Shown one piece after another: positions 1 to 5,886 of a stretch of DNA of 17,001 bases. The first letter of the stretch is position 1, and every line of letters begins with the position of its first letter. The position numbers and the translations under genes are program-made. The stretch lies in assembly GCA_955652345.1 (NCBI GenBank), contig CATPBV010000292.1, forward strand, positions 1 through 17,001, in the 5' to 3' direction. The stretch is from an uncultured Solirubrobacteraceae bacterium (lineage in GTDB: Bacteria > Actinomycetota > Thermoleophilia > Solirubrobacterales > Solirubrobacteraceae). The notes under the pieces were generated by a model. That model saw nothing but the letters and a program-made list of their open reading frames with translations, searched no databases and was not told the origin of the DNA.

Positions 1-1
1 C

Positions 2-11
2 CGCCGCGGCG
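2..11. repeat. Palindrome CGCCGCGGCG at the left junction
   Basis: A perfect 10-bp palindrome, identical to the one at 276-285. With base 1 (C) and base 286 (G on plus) the match extends to 11 bp in inverted orientation. The same 10-mer also occurs at 1076-1085 inside scpA and 16932-16941 inside murC, so it is not rare in this GC-rich DNA and need not be a dedicated recombination site. Confidence 0.9.
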
Positions 12-221
12 ACCCTGCTCGAACGCGGGATGATCGAAGAGGCGGGCCGATCGCAGTTTGGCGCGGTTCTGTACCGGACGACCGAGCTGTTCCTGCGGCT
101 GTTCGGCCTGGCGTCGCTCGATGAGCTCCCGCCCGCCGGCGACTTCGAGCCCTCCGCGGAGGTGCAAACGGACCTCCGCGAGCGGCTGCTCGCGGCCGGC
201 GAGGCGCGCGCTTCGGCCTAA
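3..221 (+). CDS. scpB: ScpB C-terminal fragment, displaced to the opposite strand
   Basis: The frame is open from the window edge and ends with TAA at 219-221. It encodes the end of the chromosome segregation and condensation protein ScpB. The segment ATLLERGMIEEAGRS is the second winged-helix element, followed by LYRTTELFLRLFGLASLDELPP, matching the family's typical 'YGTT..FL..FGL.SLDDLPP' ending, and a charged tail. ScpB with ScpA forms the kleisin subcomplex of bacterial SMC condensin. No start codon or N-terminal domain precedes this piece; those are on the minus strand at 276-650. The codons GCC GCG GCG at 3-11 are the last ones shared by both pieces. The ATG at 30 is an internal methionine and not a likely start. 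Identification is confident; whether the piece is expressed is doubtful. Confidence 0.85.
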   Translation, partial: AAATLLERGMIEEAGRSQFGAVLYRTTELFLRLFGLASLDELPPAGDFEPSAEVQTDLRERLLAAGEARASA

Positions 222-275
222 CCTAGGCGTGCCTACGATGCCGTGAGGACCGATGCCTTGACCGGTGGTGGTTTG
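12..275. other. 264-bp inverted segment inside/after scpB
   Basis: Bounded by two copies of CGCCGCGGCG. It contains the scpB 3' end on the plus strand (12-221) and 54 bp of what would normally follow scpB. Reverse-complementing this interval makes scpB continuous and in frame, since the TCC GCC GCG GCG codons before the junction lead directly into ACC CTG CTC. The 54-bp tail contains a GTG at 243 that could start the next gene in the original order (MRTDALTGGGLRR), but I do not recognise it. The sequence left of base 1 is not visible, so whether this is a clean inversion or a fold-back chimera cannot be decided here. Confidence 0.75.
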
Positions 276-285
276 CGCCGCGGCG
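276..285. repeat. Palindrome CGCCGCGGCG at the right junction
   Basis: Second copy of the 10-bp palindrome, in phase with the scpB reading frame on the minus strand (codons GCC GCG GCG, Ala-Ala-Ala). ScpB homology ends here on the minus strand. Confidence 0.9.
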
Positions 286-650
286 GACTCCGCAGACACG
301 CCGCGGATCCGGGCGATCTCCGGTCGTGAGACTGGCTGTAGGTAGGCGACGATCGCGAGCGTCTCCGCCTGGGCGGGCGTCAGCGCCGGCGTGCGCGGCC
401 TAGCCAGTAGCCGTCTCGCGGCCGCTTCGGTGGCGGGATGCGTGCTCAGCATCCAGCCCCCCGCGAGCTCCCGGAGCACCAATCCGCGGCGCTCCCACTC
501 GTAATGCTCGCGCAGGCGCTCGAGTGCGGTCACGACATCGTGCAGCTCTCCCTCGCTGGCGTCCGCGAGCTCCTGCGCGCCGACCGGCTCGGCGCTCAGG
601 AACAGCAGCGCCTCCAGCGTGCGCTCGAGCTCTCCGTTCCCGCTCGTCAT
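276..650 (-). CDS. scpB: ScpB N-terminal part, 3' end lost at an inversion junction
   Basis: Starts with ATG at 650, overlapping the scpA stop by 4 bp (ATGA), the normal scpA-scpB arrangement with translational coupling. The product begins MTSGNGELERTLEALLFLSA and continues through LRELAGGWMLSTHP and ETLAIVAYLQPVSRPEIARIRGVSAESA. These are the first winged-helix domain and the start of the second, with the family's 'TLAIIAYRQP..R.EIE.IRGV' motif. ScpB homology stops after codon 125 at the palindrome 276-285. The frame itself stays open to base 1, but everything past 276 is antisense to the scpB 3' end and unrelated to ScpB (begins QTTTGQGIGPHG). The missing C-terminus is encoded on the plus strand at 12-218. 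Joining the two gives 194 residues, normal for ScpB. As written, the gene cannot make a normal protein. Confidence 0.88.
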
Positions 651-1405
651 CGGGCCACCGTGAGTTTGGCTGCCGATCGCCGCGCCCCCAGCGCCTCGAT
701 CGTGATCTCGCCGAACGGGCGCTCCTGGGTCCAGGTCAGCTCGCCCTGCTTGTACAGCTCCAGGAGCGCGAACAGGGTTACGGCGACGGTGACCCGGTCG
801 GCCCGCGCGACCGCTTCCTCGAAGTCGAACCTCCCTCGTGCGAGCAGCTCGCGCAGCAGCGCCAGGCGCTCGGCAACGGTCACCTTCGGGACGGCGATAT
901 GGCCTATGTCGACAGACTCGGGAAGCGCCAGCAGGTCCCCGATCGCGCTCACGAGCGCGGACGGGTCGTAGACCGCGTTCGCATGCTCGAGGGTGGCGCG
1001 ACGGAGCCAGCTCGGCGGTGGCGCGCTCCGGAAGCGATAGCCCTCCTGCGAGGCGAGCCGGCGCTGGAGGTAGTCCGCCGCGGCGCGAAAGCGGTGGGCG
1101 TCGAGCAGGCGCGCGAGCAGCTCTTCGGCGGCTTCCCCGGGGTCGAGCTCGATCGCCTCCGGCTCCGCGCCTTCGAGCAGCAGCCGGGACTTCAGCTCGA
1201 GCAGGGCCGCGATCAGCACGAGGAACTCGGTCGTCGCCTCCAGGTCGAGCTCCCCCCGGCGCTCGAGGTGATCGATGTAGGAGATCACAATCTCCGCGAG
1301 GTCCACCTCCAGCAAGTCGACCTCTTCGCGGAGGATCAGCGTCAGCAGCAGATCGAACGGCCCGGCGAATACGTCGAGGTCGAGCTCGAGGTCCACGGGG
1401 CACAC
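647..1405 (-). CDS. scpA: Segregation and condensation protein A (ScpA, kleisin)
   Basis: ScpA is the kleisin that bridges the SMC heads and binds ScpB in bacterial condensin, for chromosome compaction and segregation in the cytoplasm. The N-terminus LDLDVFAGPFDLLLTLILREEVDLLEV is the classic ScpA opening (V-F-x-GP-x-DLLL) that contacts the SMC neck. The acidic, Leu-rich middle with TTEFLVLIAALLELKSRLLL is typical. The C-terminal winged helix includes RVTVAVTLFALLELYKQGEL, which contacts the SMC cap. Length is about 252 aa, normal for the family. The open frame extends upstream into trpS, but homology begins near here. GTG at 1405, 10 bp after the trpS stop, and GTG at 1396 are both possible starts; neither has a clear Shine-Dalgarno. 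The stop overlaps the scpB ATG (ATGA). It appears to be the next gene of the trpS-containing transcript. Confidence 0.93.
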   Translation of the reverse strand: MCPVDLELDLDVFAGPFDLLLTLILREEVDLLEVDLAEIVISYIDHLERRGELDLEATTEFLVLIAALLELKSRLLLEGAEPEAIELDPGEAAEELLARLLDAHRFRAAADYLQRRLASQEGYRFRSAPPPSWLRRATLEHANAVYDPSALVSAIGDLLALPESVDIGHIAVPKVTVAERLALLRELLARGRFDFEEAVARADRVTVAVTLFALLELYKQGELTWTQERPFGEITIEALGARRSAAKLTVAR

Positions 1406-1415
1406 GAGGCCCAGG

Positions 1416-2411
1416 CTACTGCGAGACGCGGACCGGTCCAACCCCCATCGCGCGGCGGACGTCGAGCATCGTCTCCACCGCAATCGAGCGCGCCCTCTCG
1501 GCCCCTCGCGCGAGGATCCGCTCGAGCTCGGCTTCATCCGAGCGCAGCTCGGCATAGCGCTCGCGGACCGGCGCGAGATACGCGGCGACCTCGTCGGCGA
1601 CGGCCTGCTTGAAGGCGCCGTAACCGGAGCCGTCGAACCCTCGCTCGACCTCCTCGGGCTCGGCGCCGCGTACAGCGGCGAGGATCTCGATCAGGTTGGA
1701 GACGCCGGCCTTGTCGCGCGCTCGACGCACCTCCGTGCCTGAGTCGGTGACAGCCGAGCGCACCTTCTTGACCACGGCCTCCGGCTCGTCCAGCACGTAG
1801 ATCGTGCCCTGCTCACTGCCGCCGGTGGTCGACATCTTGCTGTCGGGGTACTGGAGGTCCATGATCTTCGCGCCAACCTCGGGTATCCGGGCTTCGGGAA
1901 CGCTGAAGATCTCGCCATAGCGTCCGTTGAAGCGTTCGGCGATGTCGCGCATCAGCTCGATGTGCTGGCGCTGATCCTCGCCCACCGGGACCTCGTTCGT
2001 CTTGTACAGCAAGACGTCGGCGGCCTGGAGTACGGGATAGAAGAACAGGCCCGCTGAGACGAGATCACGCTGAGCGCCCGACTTCTCCTTGAATTGGTGC
2101 ATCCGGTTGAGATCTCCGAATGCGGTGACGCTCGCGAGCAGCCAGCAGAGCTCGGCATGCTCCTGGACATCGCCCTGGCGAAAGAAGATGCACCGATCGG
2201 GATCGAGTCCGGCGGCGAGCAGGGTTGTGGCGGTGTCGTACACCGACTCCCGCAGGCCAGCCGGATCGTACGGGACCGTCGTCGCGTGCAGATCAACCAG
2301 GCAGTAGACGGCCTCGCCGCGGTCCTGACCCGCCACGTACTGGGTTATCGCCCCGATGTAGTTGCCCAGGTGCTTGCGACCCGTGGGCTGGATGCCCGAG
2401 AAGATCCGCAT
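1416..2411 (-). CDS. trpS: Tryptophanyl-tRNA synthetase
   Basis: A class Ic aminoacyl-tRNA synthetase charging tRNA-Trp with tryptophan using ATP. The 331-aa length is normal. The HIGH-type signature is in GIQPTGRKHLGNYIGA (residues 6-21). The Trp-pocket and helix elements LQAADVLLYKTNEVPVGEDQRQHIEL (about 129-153) are well conserved. The second signature is KMSTTGGSEQGTIYVLD (192-208). It keeps K-M-S but has Thr-Thr where KMSKS has Lys-Ser, so the usual second lysine is missing. I believe this variant occurs in some actinobacterial TrpRS, but that is from memory. Start ATG at 2411, 13 bp after the rhomboid stop, with no strong ribosome site. It lies between the rhomboid gene and scpA in one co-directional run. 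Confidence 0.96.
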   Translation of the reverse strand: MRIFSGIQPTGRKHLGNYIGAITQYVAGQDRGEAVYCLVDLHATTVPYDPAGLRESVYDTATTLLAAGLDPDRCIFFRQGDVQEHAELCWLLASVTAFGDLNRMHQFKEKSGAQRDLVSAGLFFYPVLQAADVLLYKTNEVPVGEDQRQHIELMRDIAERFNGRYGEIFSVPEARIPEVGAKIMDLQYPDSKMSTTGGSEQGTIYVLDEPEAVVKKVRSAVTDSGTEVRRARDKAGVSNLIEILAAVRGAEPEEVERGFDGSGYGAFKQAVADEVAAYLAPVRERYAELRSDEAELERILARGAERARSIAVETMLDVRRAMGVGPVRVSQ

Positions 2412-2424
2412 GTTCCGATCGAGG

Positions 2425-3093
2425 CTAGCGGGGGAGTGCGCCGCGCTGACGCATGCCCGAGATGCTCGCCGGCGTCGGCGGCGTCGGCGGCGGACTCTGC
2501 TTACGCCCGGAGAGCAGGTAGGCGGCGATCACGCCGCCAATCGCGCCACATACGTGACCCTGCCAGGAGATCCCGGCGTGCGGCACGACGCTCGTGAGTA
2601 GAGCTCCTCCCCACACCGCTCCGACCACCGCCCCGGTGAGCATCTCCAGCACGCTGCGGTCGAACACGCCTCTGACGAGCAGGTAGGCGGCATAGCCGAA
2701 CACGACGCCGCTGGCGCCGATGGTGCTGACGTTCGACGGAGAGACGAGCCAGGTCCCGAGCCCGCCGATCACGATCACGATCGCGGTCACGAGTGCCAGC
2801 CGGGCGGCGCCGCGCAGCGCGATGATCAGCCCCATGAACACGAACGGGACCGTGTTGCCGATCAGGTGCTGCCAACTGGCGTGGATGAAGGGTGCGGTCA
2901 GGACGCCCCACAGGTGGTCGACATTGCGAGCGTAGATCCCGTCGGCCGTGAGGCGGTTGGAGTCGAGCGCGTTGACCACCTCGACCAGCCACATCACCGC
3001 GACGATCGCGGCAAGGAGCTGAACCCCCTCTATCTGCGCCTTGCGCTTGCCGGCCGGAGAGCGGCTCGGGGGGCTCGGGGCGATCGTGCTCAC
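2425..3093 (-). CDS. Rhomboid-family intramembrane serine protease
   Basis: A multi-pass membrane protein with rhomboid signatures. With the GTG start at 3093, the N-terminal cytoplasmic tail (about 1-22) is followed by TM1 (about 24-42). The loop contains HLWGVLTAPFIHASWQHLIGN, where H76 and N80 match the rhomboid H-x(3)-N oxyanion region. The nucleophile is Ser128 in GASGVVFGY. The catalytic His is His180 in WQGHVCGAIGG. About six hydrophobic segments are present and the C-terminal tail is Pro/Thr/Ser-rich. It should cleave substrate transmembrane helices within the membrane; the substrate is unknown. A TTG at 3099 would add two residues. It starts 21 bp after the sensor kinase stop, so it is probably co-transcribed with the two-component system, though a functional link is not shown. 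Length (222 aa) fits a minimal rhomboid. Confidence 0.9.
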   Translation of the reverse strand: MSTIAPSPPSRSPAGKRKAQIEGVQLLAAIVAVMWLVEVVNALDSNRLTADGIYARNVDHLWGVLTAPFIHASWQHLIGNTVPFVFMGLIIALRGAARLALVTAIVIVIGGLGTWLVSPSNVSTIGASGVVFGYAAYLLVRGVFDRSVLEMLTGAVVGAVWGGALLTSVVPHAGISWQGHVCGAIGGVIAAYLLSGRKQSPPPTPPTPASISGMRQRGALPR

Positions 3094-3114
3094 ACCCAAA
3101 GGATTGCAGGTGCG

Positions 3115-4569
3115 TCACGCGTCGAGCGCATCCGCGGTGTTCAGGACGCCTGACGCGAGCTCTCTTCTGCGCAGCGGCAGCGTCACTGTCAGGATCGCTC
3201 CTCGGTGACGGTCGTTGCGCGCGGTCAGCTCGCCGCCGTGATCATGGGCGATCGCCCGGGCGATCGCGAGCCCCAGTCCCGAGCCGGCGCGCTCGTCGTG
3301 GAGCTGTCGCCGTGAGTAGAGACGGTCGAAGATCCGCGCCAGCTCCTCGGGCTCGATCCCGGGTCCCTCGTCGCTGATCGCGATCGTCGCAGTCCCTGTG
3401 TGGGCGGTGAGATCGACCGTGACGCTGCCACCTGCCGGACTGACGCGCAGAGCGTTGTCGAGCAGGTTGAGCAGCAGCTGCTGGAGCCTCAGCTCGTCAC
3501 CCTCGATCGTCGCTTCGTCCAGGCGGGTGACGTGAATCGACACATCGGGTCGCAGCTGCCCGGCTTCGCGGACCACGGCGAGCACCAGATCGTCCAGCGC
3601 CACAGGCGCGTGGGCCGCGGGCGGCTCGCGCTCGAGCCTCGCAAGAAAGAGAAGGTCTTCGACCAGCCGTGCGGCTCGCCTACTGGCCTGGTCGAGCGAG
3701 GCGATCGCGGCCTGACGGGCGACAGGATCGGCTCCAGCCCAACCGCGGAGGAGCTCGACGTTGGCGCGGATCGCCGCGATCGGTGTGCGCAGCTCATGAG
3801 AGGCGTCGGCTCCGAAGCGCCGCTGACGCTCCAGCGCTTGCTCGAGCTCGTCGAAGCAGGCGTCGAGCACCGCCGCCAAACGGCCCAGCTCATCGCTTCC
3901 CTGGTAGCCGATCCGCCGCGCGAGATCCCCGCCGCGGATCGTCTCGGCGGTCTCGGCGATCCGGCGGACCGGCCGCAGTGCCCGGCGTGCGACGATCAAC
4001 GCGAGCCCGGCGGAGAGCAGCGCGCCGCTCAACACCCCAAAGATGAGCACGGTGCGAAGCGTCCGCAGCGAGGCGAACGCGTCCGCGAGCGGGGCTCCGA
4101 CGGTGATCAGCCCCCCCAGCGTGCCCGAGCTCGGACCGGCCCTCTGACACGCGAGCGCCAGCGGAGGCTGGTCAAGGCGCATCTGCGCGTGGCCGCTGCT
4201 CAGGCACCGCCTCGAGAAAGCCGAAGGGAGCAGGACCGTGCTCGAGGCCTGGATGAGTGTGCCGTCTTTGCGGCGCACGTCGATCAGGGTCCCTGGCACC
4301 CCGCGCAGGTGGGTGAGGGCGGGATCGTTGATGTCGACCGTATTGCCCTGATTGTTCGTCTGGGCCCCAGCCGCATCCTGCGATCCGGTCGGCGCGGACA
4401 CGTCGACCATCGTGGCGACCTGCGCCGCCTGGCTCTGGGCGGTCCGTGCGGCCCGGTGAAGCAGCGACGTACGCATTGCCAGGTACCCGCCGAGTGCAGC
4501 GAGCGACGCGACCGCGAATACAAGGATCCCCGCGAGCAGTGCAAATCGCGCCCGCAGCGAAAGCTTCAT
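3115..4569 (-). CDS. Membrane sensor histidine kinase (OmpR/PhoB-partner type)
   Basis: Domain order: TM1 at about 8-30, an extracytoplasmic sensor region of about 140 residues (32-171), TM2 at about 172-194, HAMP (about 195-247), HisKA with the phospho-accepting His258 in FGADASHELRTPIAAIRANV, then HATPase_c. The ATPase domain has an N box (LLNLLDNALRVSP, N368 and N372), a G1 box (DEGPGIEP, about 400) and a G2 box (GSGLGLAIARAIA, about 429-441). It autophosphorylates and passes phosphate to the adjacent regulator. The sensor region is Ala/Gln/Asn-rich with two Cys (122, 141) and matches no ligand-binding fold I recognise, so the signal is unknown. The ATG at 4569 overlaps the response-regulator stop (ATGA), showing translational coupling. 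484 aa is typical for the class. Confidence 0.95.
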   Translation of the reverse strand: MKLSLRARFALLAGILVFAVASLAALGGYLAMRTSLLHRAARTAQSQAAQVATMVDVSAPTGSQDAAGAQTNNQGNTVDINDPALTHLRGVPGTLIDVRRKDGTLIQASSTVLLPSAFSRRCLSSGHAQMRLDQPPLALACQRAGPSSGTLGGLITVGAPLADAFASLRTLRTVLIFGVLSGALLSAGLALIVARRALRPVRRIAETAETIRGGDLARRIGYQGSDELGRLAAVLDACFDELEQALERQRRFGADASHELRTPIAAIRANVELLRGWAGADPVARQAAIASLDQASRRAARLVEDLLFLARLEREPPAAHAPVALDDLVLAVVREAGQLRPDVSIHVTRLDEATIEGDELRLQQLLLNLLDNALRVSPAGGSVTVDLTAHTGTATIAISDEGPGIEPEELARIFDRLYSRRQLHDERAGSGLGLAIARAIAHDHGGELTARNDRHRGAILTVTLPLRRRELASGVLNTADALDA

Positions 4570-5258
4570 TCAGAGTCCCGAAACGCGTAGCCGACTGCCC
4601 GCACGGTTTGGATCAGCGGCGGGGCGCCGTGCTCGTGGAGCTTGCGCCGCAGGTAGCGGATGTATACGTCGATCACGTTCGAGCCGCCCAGGAAGTCGTG
4701 CTCCCAGACGCCCGCGAGGATCGAGTCCCGCGACATGGCCTGGCCGGGATGCCGCATCAAGAACTCGAGCAGGTCGAACTCGCGGGGTGTCAACTCGATG
4801 CTGCGGCCCTGGTAGTCGACGGTTCGTGCTCGCGCGTCGAGCAGCAGGCCGGCGTACTCGAGGCGCTCGCCCTCCTCTCGCAGCCGCGCGCGGCGCAGCG
4901 TCGAGCGCACGCGCGCCATCAGCTCGTCGAGCGAGAACGGCTTGGTCAGGTAGTCGTCGGCGCCGGCGTCCAGGCCGCGTACCCGATCTTCGACCGTGTC
5001 GCGTGCGGTCAATACGAGAATCGGGATCGAGGAGTGCCGACGCAGCCTCCGGCACACCTCGATCCCGTCGATGCTTGGCAGGCCTAGGTCGAGAACCACA
5101 AGCTCGGCCGGCCATTCGCTGGCGCTGAGAAGCGCGCCCGGGCCATCTCGCTCGATGCGCGCTTCATAGCCTCCGTGGTCCAGCTCGAGCGCCAGCGCGC
5201 TCGCGATGTCAGGATCGTCCTCGACGACCAGAACTCGGGTCGAATGGTTGGCCCGCAT
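4566..5258 (-). CDS. Two-component response regulator, OmpR/PhoB family
   Basis: The receiver domain is at 8-120, with the acidic pair Asp14-Asp15 after VLVVE, phospho-acceptor Asp57 in LVVLDLGLPSIDG, switch Thr84 in LVLTARD and Lys106 in YLTKPFS. The C-terminal winged-helix DNA-binding domain (about 130-228) includes IELTPREFDLLEFLMRHPGQAMSR, the recognition segment NVIDVYIRYLRRKL and the wing QTVRAVGYAF. It acts as a phosphorylation-controlled transcription factor, paired with the kinase gene that follows and overlaps it. The ATG at 5258 sits only 8 nt from a 15-bp hairpin and has no Shine-Dalgarno, so the mRNA may be leaderless. 230 aa is standard. Targets are unknown; direct repeats upstream of the neighbouring small secreted gene are a candidate. 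Confidence 0.96.
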   Translation of the reverse strand: MRANHSTRVLVVEDDPDIASALALELDHGGYEARIERDGPGALLSASEWPAELVVLDLGLPSIDGIEVCRRLRRHSSIPILVLTARDTVEDRVRGLDAGADDYLTKPFSLDELMARVRSTLRRARLREEGERLEYAGLLLDARARTVDYQGRSIELTPREFDLLEFLMRHPGQAMSRDSILAGVWEHDFLGGSNVIDVYIRYLRRKLHEHGAPPLIQTVRAVGYAFRDSE

Positions 5259-5266
5259 CCAAGACT

Positions 5267-5272
5267 AGGTTA
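5267..5272 (-). promoter_or_regulatory. Possible -10 element (TAACCT) for a leaderless response-regulator mRNA
   Basis: On the minus strand TAACCT, fitting TANNNT, ends 8 nt before the ATG at 5258. Together with the absent Shine-Dalgarno this suits a leaderless or near-leaderless start. No -35 resembling the consensus is present, and the hexamer lies inside the terminator arm, so this is weak. Confidence 0.25.
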
Positions 5273-5302
5273 GGGCGCCGGGTGGCACCGGCGCCCTAAC
5301 CT
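5267..5302 (-). terminator. 15-bp perfect hairpin, probable terminator of the small secreted gene
   Basis: AGGTTAGGGCGCCGG (5267-5281) pairs perfectly with CCGGCGCCCTAACCT (5288-5302) across a 6-nt loop. It begins 22 bp after the stop codon at 5325-5327 on the minus strand. There is no U-tract on either side, as often seen for actinobacterial hairpin terminators. Its far arm ends only 8 nt before the response-regulator ATG, so it also separates two transcription units or folds in a leader. Confidence 0.7.
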
Positions 5303-5324
5303 GATCGGTCGGATCAGCGTTCAG

Positions 5325-5756
5325 TTATTGGACGCAGTCGCCCGTGCATTCACCCTGGGTGTCTGCACCGCCGCCGGCCGGCTGCTGGTCCCCTGGAACG
5401 TCCCCGCTGTTTTCGCCGCCGCCTGGAGTCTCCCCAGGTGCTGCCGCGCCGGTGTCCGGGGTGGTCTGGTCACCCGACTGCACGTTGCCCGGGTCGGTGC
5501 TGCCCGGCTGGTCGCCTGTCGTCGAGCTCGAACTACCCGTGTCGGGAGTGGTCTGGTCGCCCGATTGGACGTTGTCAACGTCAGGGCCGCCCGTCGGCTC
5601 GCTGTGGTGGCGAGCGTGATGCTTGGCATGGTGCACCGCCGCCTGCGCCGAGCCGCCGCCCGACAGGAGTGCAAACGCCAGAGCGGCTCCGATAGCCAGC
5701 ACCAGCACGGCCATCGTCACTGCGCGACTGTGCCACTTGAATGAGACTGCCTGCAT
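5325..5756 (-). CDS. Small exported or membrane-anchored His/Ser/Thr/Gly-rich protein, unknown function
   Basis: A 143-aa product. A longer frame exists upstream, but ATG at 5756 has a perfect AGGAGGT 7 nt before it, which decides the start. A short basic N-terminus (K7, H9, R11) precedes a hydrophobic helix (about 13-31) ending near SAQAA, which could be a signal peptide cut after AQA or an uncleaved anchor. A His-rich stretch VHHAKHHARHHSEP (41-54) follows, then a low-complexity Gly/Ser/Thr/Pro/Asp region holding two exact copies of NVQSGDQTTPDTG (62-74 and 91-103). It ends TQGECTGDCVQ with two Cys three residues apart (137, 141). I recognise no domain. The outer part looks like a disordered cell-wall spacer; metal binding by the His cluster is possible but unproven. 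It sits alone between a candidate promoter and the hairpin, next to the two-component genes. Confidence 0.8.
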   Translation of the reverse strand: MQAVSFKWHSRAVTMAVLVLAIGAALAFALLSGGGSAQAAVHHAKHHARHHSEPTGGPDVDNVQSGDQTTPDTGSSSSTTGDQPGSTDPGNVQSGDQTTPDTGAAAPGETPGGGENSGDVPGDQQPAGGGADTQGECTGDCVQ

Positions 5757-5762
5757 CTCGTT

Positions 5763-5769
5763 ACCTCCT
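5763..5769 (-). promoter_or_regulatory. Perfect Shine-Dalgarno (AGGAGGT) for the small secreted gene
   Basis: AGGAGGT on the minus strand, 7 nt before the ATG at 5756. It is by far the strongest ribosome site in the window; most other starts here rely on overlap with an upstream stop. It rules out the in-frame upstream start at 5810. Confidence 0.9.
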
Positions 5770-5809
5770 AGGGTCGTTGACGAGACACGAGACACCGTAG
5801 GCAGGCCCA

Positions 5810-5849
5810 ATTAGAACGCGATGAGAGCCTGGTGCAGGTTCGATGAGAG
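5810..5849 (-). promoter_or_regulatory. Candidate regulated promoter: two 9-bp direct repeats 22 bp apart plus a -10-like element
   Basis: On the minus strand CTCTCATCG occurs at 5849-5841 and again at 5827-5819, exactly 22 bp apart, about two DNA turns. A TCTAAT (-10-like, 5815-5810) follows 3 bp later, where an activator would replace the -35. 22-bp spaced direct repeats are the usual layout for OmpR/PhoB-type regulators, and the repeat resembles the CTGTCAT half of a Pho box. The regulator gene next door makes it the natural candidate. The layout is visible; the binding claim is inference. Confidence 0.45.
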
Positions 5850-5861
5850 GCGCGCGGGCCA

Positions 5862-5881
5862 GCGTCGCCGTCCGCCGACGC
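5862..5881 (-). terminator. Weak hairpin after the M20 peptidase gene
   Basis: GCGTCG (5862-5867) pairs with CGACGC (5876-5881) over an 8-nt loop, starting 5 bp after the TAA of the peptidase gene on the minus strand. The stem is short and there is no U-tract. Confidence 0.35.
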
Positions 5882-5886
5882 GGGAA

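Noticed and set aside
12..275. A site-specific invertible phase-variation element
   Set aside because: The flanking palindrome is only 10 bp, recurs elsewhere in coding DNA, no invertase is present and no promoter is recognisable inside the segment; kept only as one explanation for the scpB break.
524..1612. 362-codon plus-strand open frame across scpB/scpA/trpS
   Set aside because: Antisense to three recognised genes, with a biased Arg/Gln/Glu composition and no domain.
3400..4590. 396-codon open frame on the plus strand
   Set aside because: It lies entirely antisense to the sensor kinase, which has all its motifs; the translated product is Arg/Gln-rich and unlike any family, as expected for a GC-rich shadow frame.
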